DNA of 23,527 nt from Bacteroidota bacterium (GCA_013288465.1 JABDBT010000031.1:1-23527), one strand, 5' to 3'. Counted from the stretch's first letter, positions 1-7,540 are shown. Translations and numbers: made by a program. Notes: generated by a model not told the origin, from the letters alone.

Positions 1-727
1 AACACGCATTAACCTTATTGCTACTTGCCTTGCTGCACATATATTACCAAAAGATTTCAGTGGTAACCAGGCCGAATATTTAAATTATGTTTTGCATGAT
101 CTGCTGCCGGTCATCAAACAAAAAAGTTTAAGTAACCGCGTTGATATTTTTATAGAAGAAAGCGCATTTAGTGCCGATAATGCCTTCATGTACCTTGAAA
201 AAGCCAAACAAATGGGTTTTGATATTACTGTACATGCTGATCAATTTACTACAGGCGGCAGCGAGGTAGCTGTAAAACTGGGCGCTGTTTCGGCAGATCA
301 TTTAGAAGCGAGTAAGGATGCGGAAATAAAAATGATCGCAAATTCTGGTACGGTGGCTGTTGTTTTGCCTGGTGCTTCGCTGGGCTTAGGTATGCCTTAT
401 TCCCCTGCCCGTAAACTACTTGATGCCGGGGCCTGCCTTGCTATTGCCAGTGATTGGAATCCCGGCTCGGCACCTATGGGCGACTTGCTGATGCAGGCAG
501 CTGTAATAAGCGCGGCTGAAAAACTGAATACAGCCGAGGTGTTTGCCGGCTTAACGTATCGGGCGGCAAAGGCATTAAATTTATATGACCGTGGCACAAT
601 AGCCCCCGGAAAACGAGCTCATTTACAGGCATATCAATGCCGCGATTACCGCGAAATACTTTACAATCAAGGTGCGCTTAAACCTAATTTTTTACTTGTT
701 TCTGAAATTCCTTATAAAGACAATTAG
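1..727 (+). CDS. hutI: Imidazolonepropionase, C-terminal part (5' end outside window)
   Basis: Open in frame 2 from the first base of the window to TAG at 725-727, about 241 codons, so the N-terminal 40% or so of a usual ~410-residue enzyme is missing at the window edge. It hydrolyses 4-imidazolone-5-propanoate to N-formimino-glutamate, the third step of histidine breakdown, in the cytoplasm. The visible part carries the amidohydrolase signatures HADQFTTGG with a metal-ligand histidine, the SADHLE segment with another histidine, and SDWNPGS with the late aspartate typical of HutI. The C-terminal LYDRGTIAPGKRAHL matches the closing beta-sandwich of metal-dependent amidohydrolases. The next gene is the following step of the pathway (ftcD), 64 bp downstream, which supports the assignment. 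An in-frame TTG at 92 is not a real start: the reading frame and the homology-like sequence continue upstream of it. Confidence 0.93.
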   Translation, partial: TRINLIATCLAAHILPKDFSGNQAEYLNYVLHDLLPVIKQKSLSNRVDIFIEESAFSADNAFMYLEKAKQMGFDITVHADQFTTGGSEVAVKLGAVSADHLEASKDAEIKMIANSGTVAVVLPGASLGLGMPYSPARKLLDAGACLAIASDWNPGSAPMGDLLMQAAVISAAEKLNTAEVFAGLTYRAAKALNLYDRGTIAPGKRAHLQAYQCRDYREILYNQGALKPNFLLVSEIPYKDN

Positions 728-757
728 ATTTGACAACTTTTTAAAAGTTGTCAAATC
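727..757 (+). terminator. Perfect 15-bp inverted repeat after hutI
   Basis: Bases 727-741 (GATTTGACAACTTTT) are the exact reverse complement of 743-757, separated by one base. The left arm starts with the G of the hutI stop codon. The hairpin contains T and A runs but has no U-tract after the right arm, so it may be a 3'-end stabiliser or attenuator within the hut transcript rather than a classical terminator. Confidence 0.55.
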
Positions 758-791
758 TCAACAGAACTAATGACTAACTACCAATAAACCA

Positions 792-2477
792 ATGACAAAA
801 TTAATAGAATGCGTACCCAATTTTAGCGAAGGCGTTGACCTCGGCATTATTAAACAGATCACAGATGTTATCGAATCGGTTGATGGTGTGCGGCTGTTAA
901 ATGTTGATCCCGGCAAGGCTACCAACCGTACTGTGGTTACTTTTGTGGGCGAATCTCAACCGGTTATCGAAGCGGCTTTCCTGGCCATTAAAAAGGCAGG
1001 CGAACTGATTGATATGAGCAAGCACCACGGCGAACACCCGCGTATGGGCGCTACAGATGTTTGTCCGCTGATACCTATCAGCAATATCACTTTGGAAGAA
1101 ACCGCCGTTTATGCACAGGCTTTAGGCAAGCGGGTGGGCGAAGAGTTAGGCATCCCCGTTTATTTATATGAATTTGCGCAGGCCAATAAAAGCCGTAATA
1201 ATTTGTCGGTGATACGTGCGGGGGAATATGAAGGTTTCTTTAAAAAGATAAAATTGCCCGAGTGGAAACCCGATTTCGGTCCGGCGGAAATGGATGCCAA
1301 ACGGGGCGCTACTGTAATTGGCGCGCGCGACTTTTTGGTGGCTTATAACGTTAACCTCAACACCACTTCAACCCGCAGGGCAAATTCCATTGCCTTTGAT
1401 GTGCGTGAGGCTGGGCGCGTACTGCGCGAAGGTGACCCGGTAAGCGGGAAGATAATTACCGACGAGAACGGCAAACCCAAATCACAACCGGGTAGCTTAA
1501 AATCTGTTAAGGCCATAGGCTGGTATATTGAGGAATACGGCATAGCGCAGATCTCCATGAACCTCACCAACCTGAACGTTACGCCGCTGCATACCGCATT
1601 CGACGAAGTTTGCAATCGTGCCCAGGCGCGCGGGATGCGTGTAACCGGCAGCGAACTGGTAGGTTTGGTACCTTTAAAAACTTTGGTTGATGCGGGTAAA
1701 TACTTCCTGCATAAACAACAACGCAGTACCGGCGTAAGCGAAAAAGAGTTGATAAGGATAGCGGTTAAAACAATGGGATTAGATGAACTTTCGCCGTTTA
1801 ACCCCGAAGAACGGGTAATAGAATATTTACTAAAAGATAAAGCAGCAGAAAAACTGGTAAGCATGACGTTAGCCGATTTTGCCGACGAAACCGCCAGCGA
1901 AAGCCCTGCGCCGGGCGGTGGCTCAATTTCGGCTTATGCGGGGGCATTAGGGGCATCATTAGCCACTATGGTAGCCAATCTTTCGGCGCATAAAAAGGGT
2001 TGGGACGATAGGTGGGAAGAGTTTAGCAATTGGGCGGCAAAAGGGCAACAATATAAAGACGAACTACTGCGCCTGGTTGATCAGGATACCGGCGCATTTA
2101 ACCAAATTATGGCTGCTTTTAACCTGCCAAAAGGCAGCGATGAAGAAAAAGCAAGCCGAAGCGAAGCCATACAGGCCGCTACCAAAAACGCCATGGAAAT
2201 ACCTTTCCGTGTAATGCAGGCCGCTTATGCCAGCATGGAAGTGATCAAAGCCATGGCCGAAACCGGTAACCCAAACTCGGTAAGCGATGCCGGGGTAGCC
2301 GCGCTTTGCGCTCGCACTGCTGTATTAGGCGCTTTTTTAAATGTAAAGATCAATGCTTCGGGGTGTAAGGATAAGACTTTTGTAGATGAGCTGCTCAATG
2401 AAGGAGCGGAGTTGGAAAGGTTGGCGATTGAGTTGGAAGGGGAGATATTGGGGATTGTTGCGGGGAAGATTGGGTGA
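792..2477 (+). CDS. ftcD: Fused glutamate formimidoyltransferase / formimidoyltetrahydrofolate cyclodeaminase
   Basis: 561 residues, the length expected for the bifunctional enzyme that moves the formimino group from N-formimino-glutamate to tetrahydrofolate and then releases ammonia, linking histidine breakdown to one-carbon metabolism. Residues 1-180 form the transferase N-domain, with IECVPNFSEG at the start and HHGEHPRMGATDV at 78-90; His82 aligns by position with the catalytic histidine known for the pig enzyme. Residues about 181-325 are the second transferase domain (NVNLNT, EYGIAQISMNL). The cyclodeaminase domain begins near 362 with the TLADFADETASESPAPGGGS motif and is mostly helical to the end. 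The ATG at 792 has no clear Shine-Dalgarno sequence. The gene directly follows hutI, so the two probably share a transcript. No frameshift is seen. Confidence 0.96.
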   Translation: MTKLIECVPNFSEGVDLGIIKQITDVIESVDGVRLLNVDPGKATNRTVVTFVGESQPVIEAAFLAIKKAGELIDMSKHHGEHPRMGATDVCPLIPISNITLEETAVYAQALGKRVGEELGIPVYLYEFAQANKSRNNLSVIRAGEYEGFFKKIKLPEWKPDFGPAEMDAKRGATVIGARDFLVAYNVNLNTTSTRRANSIAFDVREAGRVLREGDPVSGKIITDENGKPKSQPGSLKSVKAIGWYIEEYGIAQISMNLTNLNVTPLHTAFDEVCNRAQARGMRVTGSELVGLVPLKTLVDAGKYFLHKQQRSTGVSEKELIRIAVKTMGLDELSPFNPEERVIEYLLKDKAAEKLVSMTLADFADETASESPAPGGGSISAYAGALGASLATMVANLSAHKKGWDDRWEEFSNWAAKGQQYKDELLRLVDQDTGAFNQIMAAFNLPKGSDEEKASRSEAIQAATKNAMEIPFRVMQAAYASMEVIKAMAETGNPNSVSDAGVAALCARTAVLGAFLNVKINASGCKDKTFVDELLNEGAELERLAIELEGEILGIVAGKIG

Positions 2478-2581
2478 ACTTACAATATAATCTTAGACTG
2501 TGGATATAGTTAATTTGCGAAAGAATTTAAAGCGAATTAATAATTTATATTTTTTAAATAATCGAATTGAAATTATCTCGG

Positions 2582-2601
2582 AAAGTCTAAATTTAGGCTT
2601 T
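2582..2601. promoter_or_regulatory. 20-bp near-palindrome upstream of the DUF695 gene
   Basis: AAAGTCTAAATTTAGGCTTT is self-complementary except for one T-G pair. It sits 44 bp before the ATG at 2646 in an AT-rich gap (2478-2645) that otherwise shows nothing recognisable. It could be an operator or a small hairpin; the function is unknown. Confidence 0.25.
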
Positions 2602-2645
2602 GATAATAGTTTAGTTTGATAGCACCTTAACCTTTAACTGCAATA

Positions 2646-3743
2646 ATGGGATTACTAACGAATATTTTCGGCAAAAAAGAAAGCGCGATAAACTCGTATG
2701 AAGACTTTTGGGTTTGGTTTCAAGAAAATGAAAAAAACTTTTTTAATGTAGTAAAACAACAAAAGAATATAGAAAAGGATTTTTTTAATAAACTTTCGCC
2801 AAAACTCAATCAATTGAAAGAAGGCTTTTTCTATTTAACGGGAATGTTTGACAGTAACACGGCCGAGTTGGTTATTACACCCGATGGCATGGTTAAAAAT
2901 ATCGTTTTTGTAGAAGAACTTGTAAGTGCGGCGCCTCAAATTGAAGGCTGGAGGTTTACAGCTCTTAAACCAGCGTTGGATATTAAAGACACCAGTATTC
3001 AAATGGCGGGCTACAAATTCGACGAAAGTAATTTAAATTTTTACTCAAATGAGTTTAGTGCTTATCCCGATGAAATTGATATAACAATTATACATGATGA
3101 TTTTAACGAGGAGAAAAGATCAACAATAACAAACGGTGTATATATATTTTTGGATAACTATTTAGGTGAATTGGAGTTTGCAACAATAATTGATAACTTA
3201 ACAGTTGAAGGAAAAGATGGAGCACAAAAAGAATTAGTTCCAATCAATAAGTTGAAAGATTTTTTAAACTGGAGGCAAAAGGAATTTATAGAAAAATACG
3301 AAGATACCAGACGCAACACGGAAGACGACAGTTACTCAATACTTGAAGCTAAACTCGAAAATGGAATTCCATTGGTAGGTGCTATTAACACCAGTTTACT
3401 TAAATGGGAAAGTAAAGCTTCACATCCCTGGATTTTAAATGTAGAAATAAAATACAATGGTAAAAATAATAATGGATTACCGGATGATATAACCTATCAG
3501 CTTCTTAATGAAATTGAAAATAGTGTTTTAGAGGAACTCAAAGACTTTGAAGGCTTTTTAAATATCGGCAGGCAAACAGCCGATGGAGCCAGAGAAATTT
3601 ATTTGGCTTGTAAAGATTTTAGAAAACCTTCAAAAGTCTTGCAAAAAATCCAGGTCGCTAATTCAAATAAAATAGAAATAAGTTATAATATTTATAAGGA
3701 TAAATATTGGCAATCATTTAACCGATTTGATAGTAGTTTATAG
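2646..3743 (+). CDS. DUF695-family protein of unknown function
   Basis: 365 residues with no signal peptide and no convincing membrane helix, so probably cytoplasmic. The C-terminal part (about residues 228-362: YSILEAKLENGIPLVGAINTSL, WESKASHPWILNVEI, LNEIENSVLEEL) resembles the DUF695 domain, whose biochemical role is not established. The N-terminal part (about 15-215) is an alpha/beta region rich in acidic residues and is not recognised beyond resembling proteins that carry DUF695. Base composition is clearly more AT-rich than the hut genes before it and the peptidase after it, and the gene sits beside a probable toxin-antitoxin pair and a GC-rich fragment, which suggests accessory DNA. 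The start ATG at 2646 follows a CCTTTAACTGCAATA leader without a Shine-Dalgarno sequence. Assignment to DUF695 is from recall of the family pattern, not a search. Confidence 0.7.
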   Translation: MGLLTNIFGKKESAINSYEDFWVWFQENEKNFFNVVKQQKNIEKDFFNKLSPKLNQLKEGFFYLTGMFDSNTAELVITPDGMVKNIVFVEELVSAAPQIEGWRFTALKPALDIKDTSIQMAGYKFDESNLNFYSNEFSAYPDEIDITIIHDDFNEEKRSTITNGVYIFLDNYLGELEFATIIDNLTVEGKDGAQKELVPINKLKDFLNWRQKEFIEKYEDTRRNTEDDSYSILEAKLENGIPLVGAINTSLLKWESKASHPWILNVEIKYNGKNNNGLPDDITYQLLNEIENSVLEELKDFEGFLNIGRQTADGAREIYLACKDFRKPSKVLQKIQVANSNKIEISYNIYKDKYWQSFNRFDSSL

Positions 3744-3753
3744 GAAATAATTG

Positions 3754-3840
3754 TCTATCCCAACTATGTCCACGATCTGGCGCGCGAATGTCGGGCAGGG
3801 CAAAAAGCGTGGTTTTCTCGTGCCTTTATAGTCCCCTGCT
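3754..3840. other. GC-rich non-coding patch, possible repeat remnant
   Basis: A hand count gives about 55% G+C over this stretch, against roughly 35% in the genes on either side. It contains ATCTGGCGCGCGAATGTCGG and TTTATAGTCCCCTGC and ends abruptly in AT-rich sequence. No start-to-stop reading frame with family-like sequence covers it on either strand. It looks like a fragment of inserted DNA or a copy of a dispersed intergenic repeat; which of these cannot be decided from one copy. Confidence 0.35.
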
Positions 3841-3863
3841 AAGACTTGAAATTTCAAACGACA

Positions 3864-3895
3864 TTTGACCAGAACCTTATTATTTTGTAAATTAG
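3864..3895 (+). promoter_or_regulatory. Bacteroidota-type promoter for the GNAT-like/small-protein pair
   Basis: TTTG at 3864-3867 and TAAATTAG at 3888-3895 are separated by 20 bp. This agrees with the TTTG / TAnnTTTG architecture of Bacteroidota housekeeping promoters, with one deviation in the -7 box. The expected transcription start falls on or next to the GTG at 3900, implying a very short or absent leader. Confidence 0.45.
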
Positions 3896-3899
3896 CTAA

Positions 3900-4424
3900 G
3901 TGGAAAAGCAACAAAATAAAGGGCTTGATTTTATCATAGATAAGCTGACAAATTCTATCGAAAACACTTTGACAAGTGAGGTTTTCGATACGGAAATTGT
4001 TAGGTTGACTGGTGCGGATACTAAACAAATTAAAAAGTCAGATTGGCAATTTGATTGGTTTAAAGAACTTAAAGACCAAACCAAAGAAGTCTATAAACTA
4101 ACTACTGTTAACAATCCGACCATTATTCAAGGGCTTTTAAGCATCGAAGACAAGCAGGACCACATTTTTATGCATCTTATTGAAAGTGCCAAATTCAATA
4201 AGGGTAAAGACAAAGTATATTTTGGTGTTCCCGGAAACCTTGTTGCTTATGCCTGCAAAGTTTCGGTTGACAAAGGTTTTGAAGGCTTTCTTGCTTTTGA
4301 CGCTAAGTCGGCACTTATCAAACATTATCAAGAATCACTTCATGCAACACATTTTCGTGGATTAAGAATGTTTATTGAAACGGGTGCAGCATTAAGACTT
4401 ATCTCAAAATATTTTAAAAGCTAA
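3900..4424 (+). CDS. GNAT-like protein, putative toxin of a two-gene module
   Basis: 174 residues starting at GTG 3900; the next internal methionine is at residue 91, so no alternative ATG start fits. The N-terminal 60 residues are helical and charged. From about residue 76 the pattern is that of the acetyltransferase (GNAT) fold: a long strand DHIFMHLIESA, then GVPGNLVAYACKVSVDKGF (109-127) in the place of the acyl-CoA-binding turn and helix, then GFLAFDAKSALIKHYQESL and the closing RMFIETGAALRLI. The canonical Q/RxxGxG/A acyl-CoA loop is weak (V-P-G-N-L-V-A). A 55-residue basic protein gene begins 4 nt after the stop, as in toxin-antitoxin operons. The fold and the toxin role are inference; a stand-alone acetyltransferase is the main alternative. 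Confidence 0.6.
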   Translation: MEKQQNKGLDFIIDKLTNSIENTLTSEVFDTEIVRLTGADTKQIKKSDWQFDWFKELKDQTKEVYKLTTVNNPTIIQGLLSIEDKQDHIFMHLIESAKFNKGKDKVYFGVPGNLVAYACKVSVDKGFEGFLAFDAKSALIKHYQESLHATHFRGLRMFIETGAALRLISKYFKS

Positions 4425-4428
4425 AATC

Positions 4429-4596
4429 ATGGGACTAATTAAAGAACCGAAGAATGTAGATCTATCAACAAAATCTGAGCCTTGGACAGAACAGGAACTT
4501 TCAGATTTTAGAAAGATAATGCAAGATATTAAGGCTAAAAATGCTAAACGTCAACTAAGAGTTTCTCAACTTAAAAGCAAGAAACAACCCACCTGA
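4429..4596 (+). CDS. Small basic protein of 55 aa, putative antitoxin partner
   Basis: ATG at 4429, TGA at 4594-4596. The protein begins MGLIKEPKNVDLSTKSEPWT, has an acidic middle (EQELSDF) and ends in a lysine- and arginine-rich helix (MQDIKAKNAKRQLRVSQLKSKK). The pattern of G-x-I-K-E-P near the N terminus, a P-W-T-E-E-like turn and a basic tail is one I recall from small Bacteroidota and cyanobacterial proteins encoded next to GNAT-like genes. It is separated by only 4 nt from the preceding gene, so the two are almost certainly co-transcribed and translationally linked. There are no cysteines and no membrane segment. The antitoxin role is inferred from size, charge and position; the gene could also encode an unrelated accessory subunit. 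Confidence 0.65.
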   Translation: MGLIKEPKNVDLSTKSEPWTEQELSDFRKIMQDIKAKNAKRQLRVSQLKSKKQPT

Positions 4597-4627
4597 TAGG
4601 CTGTTGAAACAGGTAAATAAACCAACT

Positions 4628-4981
4628 ATGTACACCATCCCCTTTACCACCATCAACTGGTCATCAATCCCCAAAACAGAACACCCGGGAGAAGACGGAA
4701 CAGCCTATTGGCAAACCCTAAACCTCGACGGGCTTAGGATTCGCGCAGTTGAGTATTCAGCAGGCTACTTAGCCGACCATTGGTGCCAAAAAGGGCATAT
4801 TGTGCATTGCCTTGAGGGCGGTTTTATTACCGAAATGGAAAACGGGGAGAAATTTGCACTCACAAAAGATATGAGCTACGTGGTATCAGACGGCCTCAGT
4901 TCGCACCGTTCTTTTTCCGAAAATGGGGTAAAATTGCTGATTGTTGATGGTGATTTTTTGAAAGTTCCCGCTACTGTCTGA
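4628..4981 (+). CDS. DHCW-motif cupin-fold protein
   Basis: About 117 residues from ATG 4628 (MYTIPFTTINWSSIPKTEHP); an in-frame TTG at 4604 would add eight residues but is the less likely start. The middle contains GYLADHWCQKGHIVHCLEGGF, which fits the small one-domain cupins named for a D-H-C-W-type motif, followed by EMENGEKFALTKDMSYVVSD and SSHRSFSENGVKLLIVDG, the usual strand-turn-strand pattern of a cupin barrel. The histidines at the barrel mouth would bind a metal; no reaction is established for the family. The final codon GTC and the TGA stop coincide with the left end of an inverted-repeat element (see 4976-5089), so the original C-terminus may have been slightly altered. Confidence 0.8.
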   Translation: MYTIPFTTINWSSIPKTEHPGEDGTAYWQTLNLDGLRIRAVEYSAGYLADHWCQKGHIVHCLEGGFITEMENGEKFALTKDMSYVVSDGLSSHRSFSENGVKLLIVDGDFLKVPATV

Positions 4982-5089
4982 ACCGCTGATTGAGCTGATT
5001 TTTGGATTTCGCTGATCCTGTCCGGCACTAAATCGCTTTAAGAGACAATCTCATTAATCCGCTTAATCTGTTTAATCAGTGATTCAGAC
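4976..5089. repeat. GTCTGA inverted-repeat element, copy 1
   Basis: This 114-bp unit starts GTCTGAACCGCTGATTGAGC and ends TTTAATCAGTGATTCAGAC. Its ends are inverted repeats matching at 20 of 25 positions. The first 42 bp align without gaps to the unit after moeA at 20773 with 36 identities, including the inner GATTTCGCTGATC. It fills nearly all of the gap between the cupin and the M28 peptidase and provides the cupin TGA stop. It is too short to encode a transposase, so it resembles a MITE-like or REP-like element. Confidence 0.75.
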
Positions 5090-5108
5090 AAGTAAACAGA
5101 CAAATTAT

Positions 5109-5116
5109 TACCTTTA
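5109..5116 (+). promoter_or_regulatory. Candidate -7 box for the M28 peptidase gene
   Basis: TACCTTTA matches TAnnTTTG except for the last base and ends 4 nt before the ATG at 5121. No TTTG was found at the usual distance upstream, so support is weak. Confidence 0.25.
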
Positions 5117-5120
5117 ACCT

Positions 5121-6599
5121 ATGAAACCAAACCTCCTACTAATCGCCCTGCTGCTGAGTACTACAGTAGTATTTGCGCAAGAAAACCTGGTCAAAAACAT
5201 CGCCGCCACCAACCCGCCCGATGTGGCTTTGGCGCCGCTGCGCTATTTAGCTTCTGACGAGTTGAAAGGCCGTGGCTTTGACCGACCCGAAATTAATATA
5301 GCCGCCCAATACATCGGCGACCAGTTTAAGCAGTTCGGCGTTAAAACTGTTGAAGGGGCAAACGGCTATTTTCAGCCCTTTACCTTAAAAATGTTAACGC
5401 CGGGTACCGGCGGACAGGTTACAATAGGCAATATGACCTTTAAACCCGGCGACGATGCCCTGCAACAACACGCGGGAGATGTTAACCTTAACGCACCGTT
5501 AATTTACGCCGGGCATATTATACCTGCTGATGTAGCGACCATGGATGTTAAAGGCAAAATTGTGATGGTTGATATGGGCAAAGGCGAGAATGCATCTGCC
5601 GGGCAGGATTTTATGCAGATCGGCACGCTTGCCGAACAGTTGAGTGCAAAAGGCGCTTTGGGTTTGGTTGAAAAATTGAATGGCAAAGCCGACTTATGGG
5701 GTCAAATAAAAGCTTATTTAATGGGTGCCCGCCCCGAGGACCCCGGGCAAACCAATAATTTGCCTGTGGTTATTTTAAACAACACGGCCGCGCTGCAAAC
5801 TGCCGCTGTTAAAGATTTTACCGCCAATTGTACAATCTCCATCAGCGGGACTATCACCAAAGATATTAAGTTGAAGAATGTAATGGGTTACGTACGTGGT
5901 ACCGACCCTAAATTGCGCGATGAGTATATACTATTGTCGTCGCATTACGATCATTTGGGCGTGGCTAAAGTGCCTCAAATGGAGGAAGGTAAATTAGATA
6001 GTATTTATAACGGCGCGCGCGATAATGCAACGGGCACCGCAGCGGTGATTGACGCGGCCCGGTATTTTGCCAAATATCCGCCAAAACGCTCGGTATTGTT
6101 TATTACCTATACCGCCGAAGAGGAGGGGCTGATAGGCAGCGAATATTATGCCGTTCACCCGCTTGTGCCGCTGAGCAAAACGGTATATAACTTAAATATT
6201 GATAACGCCAGCTATAACGACACCACGCTGATAACTTTAGTGGGGCTTGGCCGTACAACTGCCGATTCATCGATCATTAAAGCCTGTAAAACTTATGGGA
6301 TGCATGTAAATAACGACCCGTTAGGCGGCAGCCTTTTTGCCGAAAGTGATAATTACCCGCTGGCCGTAAAAGGCGTGCCTGCGCCAACCTATAGCCTGGG
6401 CATGAAAACATTTGATGCTACTATTACCAACCGTTATCACCGCCTAAGCGACGAAACCGGTAATATGGATATGGCTTATGTGATGAAGTTTATAAAAGCC
6501 TACATCCTCGCCGCTAAATACATTGCCGATGATCCCGAACAACCCCGCTGGACAAAAAACGATCCGCTGGAAAAGGAATGGGTGAAGTTGTATAAGTAA
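5121..6599 (+). CDS. Secreted M28-family zinc peptidase
   Basis: 492 residues. A signal peptide (MKPNLLLIALLLSTTVVFA, cleavage near residue 19-20) sends it to the periplasm or outside. The peptidase domain has the full M28 set of di-zinc residues: His275 in SSHYDHLG, Asp301 in ARDNATGTAA, catalytic Glu333 and ligand Glu334 in TAEEEGLIGSEYY, Asp361 in NIDNASYND and His440 in NRYHRLSDE. Residues about 110-245, inserted before the catalytic core, look like a protease-associated (PA) domain (VKGKIVMVDMG, LPVVILN). Members are mostly aminopeptidases that trim peptides from the N terminus; the substrate here is not predictable. It stands alone, with a repeat element upstream and its own start region. 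Length and motifs are intact. Confidence 0.92.
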   Translation: MKPNLLLIALLLSTTVVFAQENLVKNIAATNPPDVALAPLRYLASDELKGRGFDRPEINIAAQYIGDQFKQFGVKTVEGANGYFQPFTLKMLTPGTGGQVTIGNMTFKPGDDALQQHAGDVNLNAPLIYAGHIIPADVATMDVKGKIVMVDMGKGENASAGQDFMQIGTLAEQLSAKGALGLVEKLNGKADLWGQIKAYLMGARPEDPGQTNNLPVVILNNTAALQTAAVKDFTANCTISISGTITKDIKLKNVMGYVRGTDPKLRDEYILLSSHYDHLGVAKVPQMEEGKLDSIYNGARDNATGTAAVIDAARYFAKYPPKRSVLFITYTAEEEGLIGSEYYAVHPLVPLSKTVYNLNIDNASYNDTTLITLVGLGRTTADSSIIKACKTYGMHVNNDPLGGSLFAESDNYPLAVKGVPAPTYSLGMKTFDATITNRYHRLSDETGNMDMAYVMKFIKAYILAAKYIADDPEQPRWTKNDPLEKEWVKLYK

Positions 6600-6633
6600 A
6601 TTGTAGAGGTACTCAAATACGGTCTGAATAGTA

Positions 6634-6641
6634 TATATTAG
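6634..6641 (+). promoter_or_regulatory. Candidate -7 box for the patatin gene
   Basis: TATATTAG, followed by C, matches TAnnTTnG and ends 11 nt before the ATG at 6653. No matching -33 element is visible. Confidence 0.22.
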
Positions 6642-6652
6642 CCGTTACTAAA

Positions 6653-7450
6653 ATGAATACAGCTACCAATCAAACTGAATCGAAAAAAATAGGCTTAGCG
6701 CTGTCGGGCGGTGGCGTAAGGGGTGTTGCGCATTTAGGTGTGATGCAGGCCCTTACCGACCATGGTATCCGGTTTTCGCACTTGTCGGGCACCAGTGCGG
6801 GGGCTATTGCCGCGGCTTTTTTTGCCGAGGGATATGCGCCTAAGGAGATATTACAAATTATTAAAGATGCCAAACTGCTAAAATTGTTGCGCCCCTCACT
6901 GGGCAGTACGGGTTTGCTGTCTATATTGAATGTGCGGTTTTTAATTGAGAAATACATCCCGCATAATTCATTTAACCAACTCAAAACGCGTGTTACTATT
7001 TCGGCCGTTGATTTGGGCGAGGGGAAATTAGTTTACTTTACTGATGGCCAGCTTGATATTGCCATTTTAGCCTCTTGTTGTTTGCCGGGGATTTTTAAAC
7101 CCATTATGATCAACAACCACATGTATGTGGATGGTGGGATACTTAACAATTTCCCGGTTGAGCCGTTGGTGGGTAACTGCGACCTGATCATTGGGTCGTG
7201 CTGTAACCATTTACCGGTAGTTACTGAAATTAAATCATTTGGCAACCTGGTTGACAGGGCAGCCATGATCGCCATTAATGCCAGCCTTAACAACCATAAA
7301 ATTTTATGCGACGTAGTTATTGAGCCGCATGGCCTGGGTGGTTACGGCATATTTGACACCGACGCTGCCGAAGATATTTATATGATTGGCTATGAAGAGG
7401 GCATAAAAACCATTAAAGGCAACGAAATGCTGAAGGAGATTGTGATTTAG
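6653..7450 (+). CDS. Patatin-like phospholipase
   Basis: 265 residues with no signal peptide, consistent with a cytoplasmic acyl hydrolase. The patatin signatures are all present: the oxyanion loop SGGGVRGVAHLGV at 18-30, the nucleophile serine 48 in SGTSAGA (G-x-S-x-G), and the second member of the Ser-Asp dyad, Asp160, in YVDGGILNNFPVEPL. The family hydrolyses ester bonds of phospholipids and other acyl lipids and includes the RssA/NTE-like single-domain proteins, which this one resembles in size. It is flanked by unrelated genes in the same direction with separate start regions. The stop TAG at 7448-7450 is the first unit of a short direct repeat (7448-7480). Confidence 0.92.
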   Translation: MNTATNQTESKKIGLALSGGGVRGVAHLGVMQALTDHGIRFSHLSGTSAGAIAAAFFAEGYAPKEILQIIKDAKLLKLLRPSLGSTGLLSILNVRFLIEKYIPHNSFNQLKTRVTISAVDLGEGKLVYFTDGQLDIAILASCCLPGIFKPIMINNHMYVDGGILNNFPVEPLVGNCDLIIGSCCNHLPVVTEIKSFGNLVDRAAMIAINASLNNHKILCDVVIEPHGLGGYGIFDTDAAEDIYMIGYEEGIKTIKGNEMLKEIVI

Positions 7451-7480
7451 ATATGAGATTTTAGATGTGAGATATGAGAC
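7448..7480. repeat. Short direct repeats beginning in a stop codon
   Basis: TAGATATGAGAT (7448-7459) and TAGATGTGAGAT (7462-7473) match at 11 of 12 positions with a 14-bp period, followed by a partial ATGAGAC. The first TAG is the patatin stop codon. Confidence 0.6.
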
Positions 7481-7508
7481 CTCATCAAGGAGACGTACTA
7501 AATATAAT

Positions 7509-7516
7509 TATCTTAG
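7509..7516 (+). promoter_or_regulatory. Candidate -7 box for the NIPSNAP gene
   Basis: TATCTTAG, followed by C, matches TAnnTTnG and lies 24 nt before the ATG at 7541. No -33 TTTG is seen at a suitable spacing. Confidence 0.22.
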
Positions 7517-7540
7517 CTTCCGTTTTTAAATACTACAACC

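Noticed and set aside
92..94. TTG as the start of the first gene
   Set aside because: The hutI frame is open to the window edge and the protein would lack its conserved N-terminal domain; it is a truncated view, not a short gene.
1343..1864. Long open frame of 173 codons on the minus strand
   Set aside because: Fully inside ftcD, with low-complexity serine/leucine-rich translation and no family motif; a shadow of the real gene.
3738..4028. Minus-strand frame of 96 codons over the GC-rich patch
   Set aside because: It runs antisense into the GNAT-like gene and has no recognisable domain; the patch is better treated as non-coding or a repeat remnant.
4604..4627. TTG start extending the cupin by eight residues
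   Set aside because: The ATG at 4628 gives the usual N terminus for the family, and the extension adds nothing conserved.
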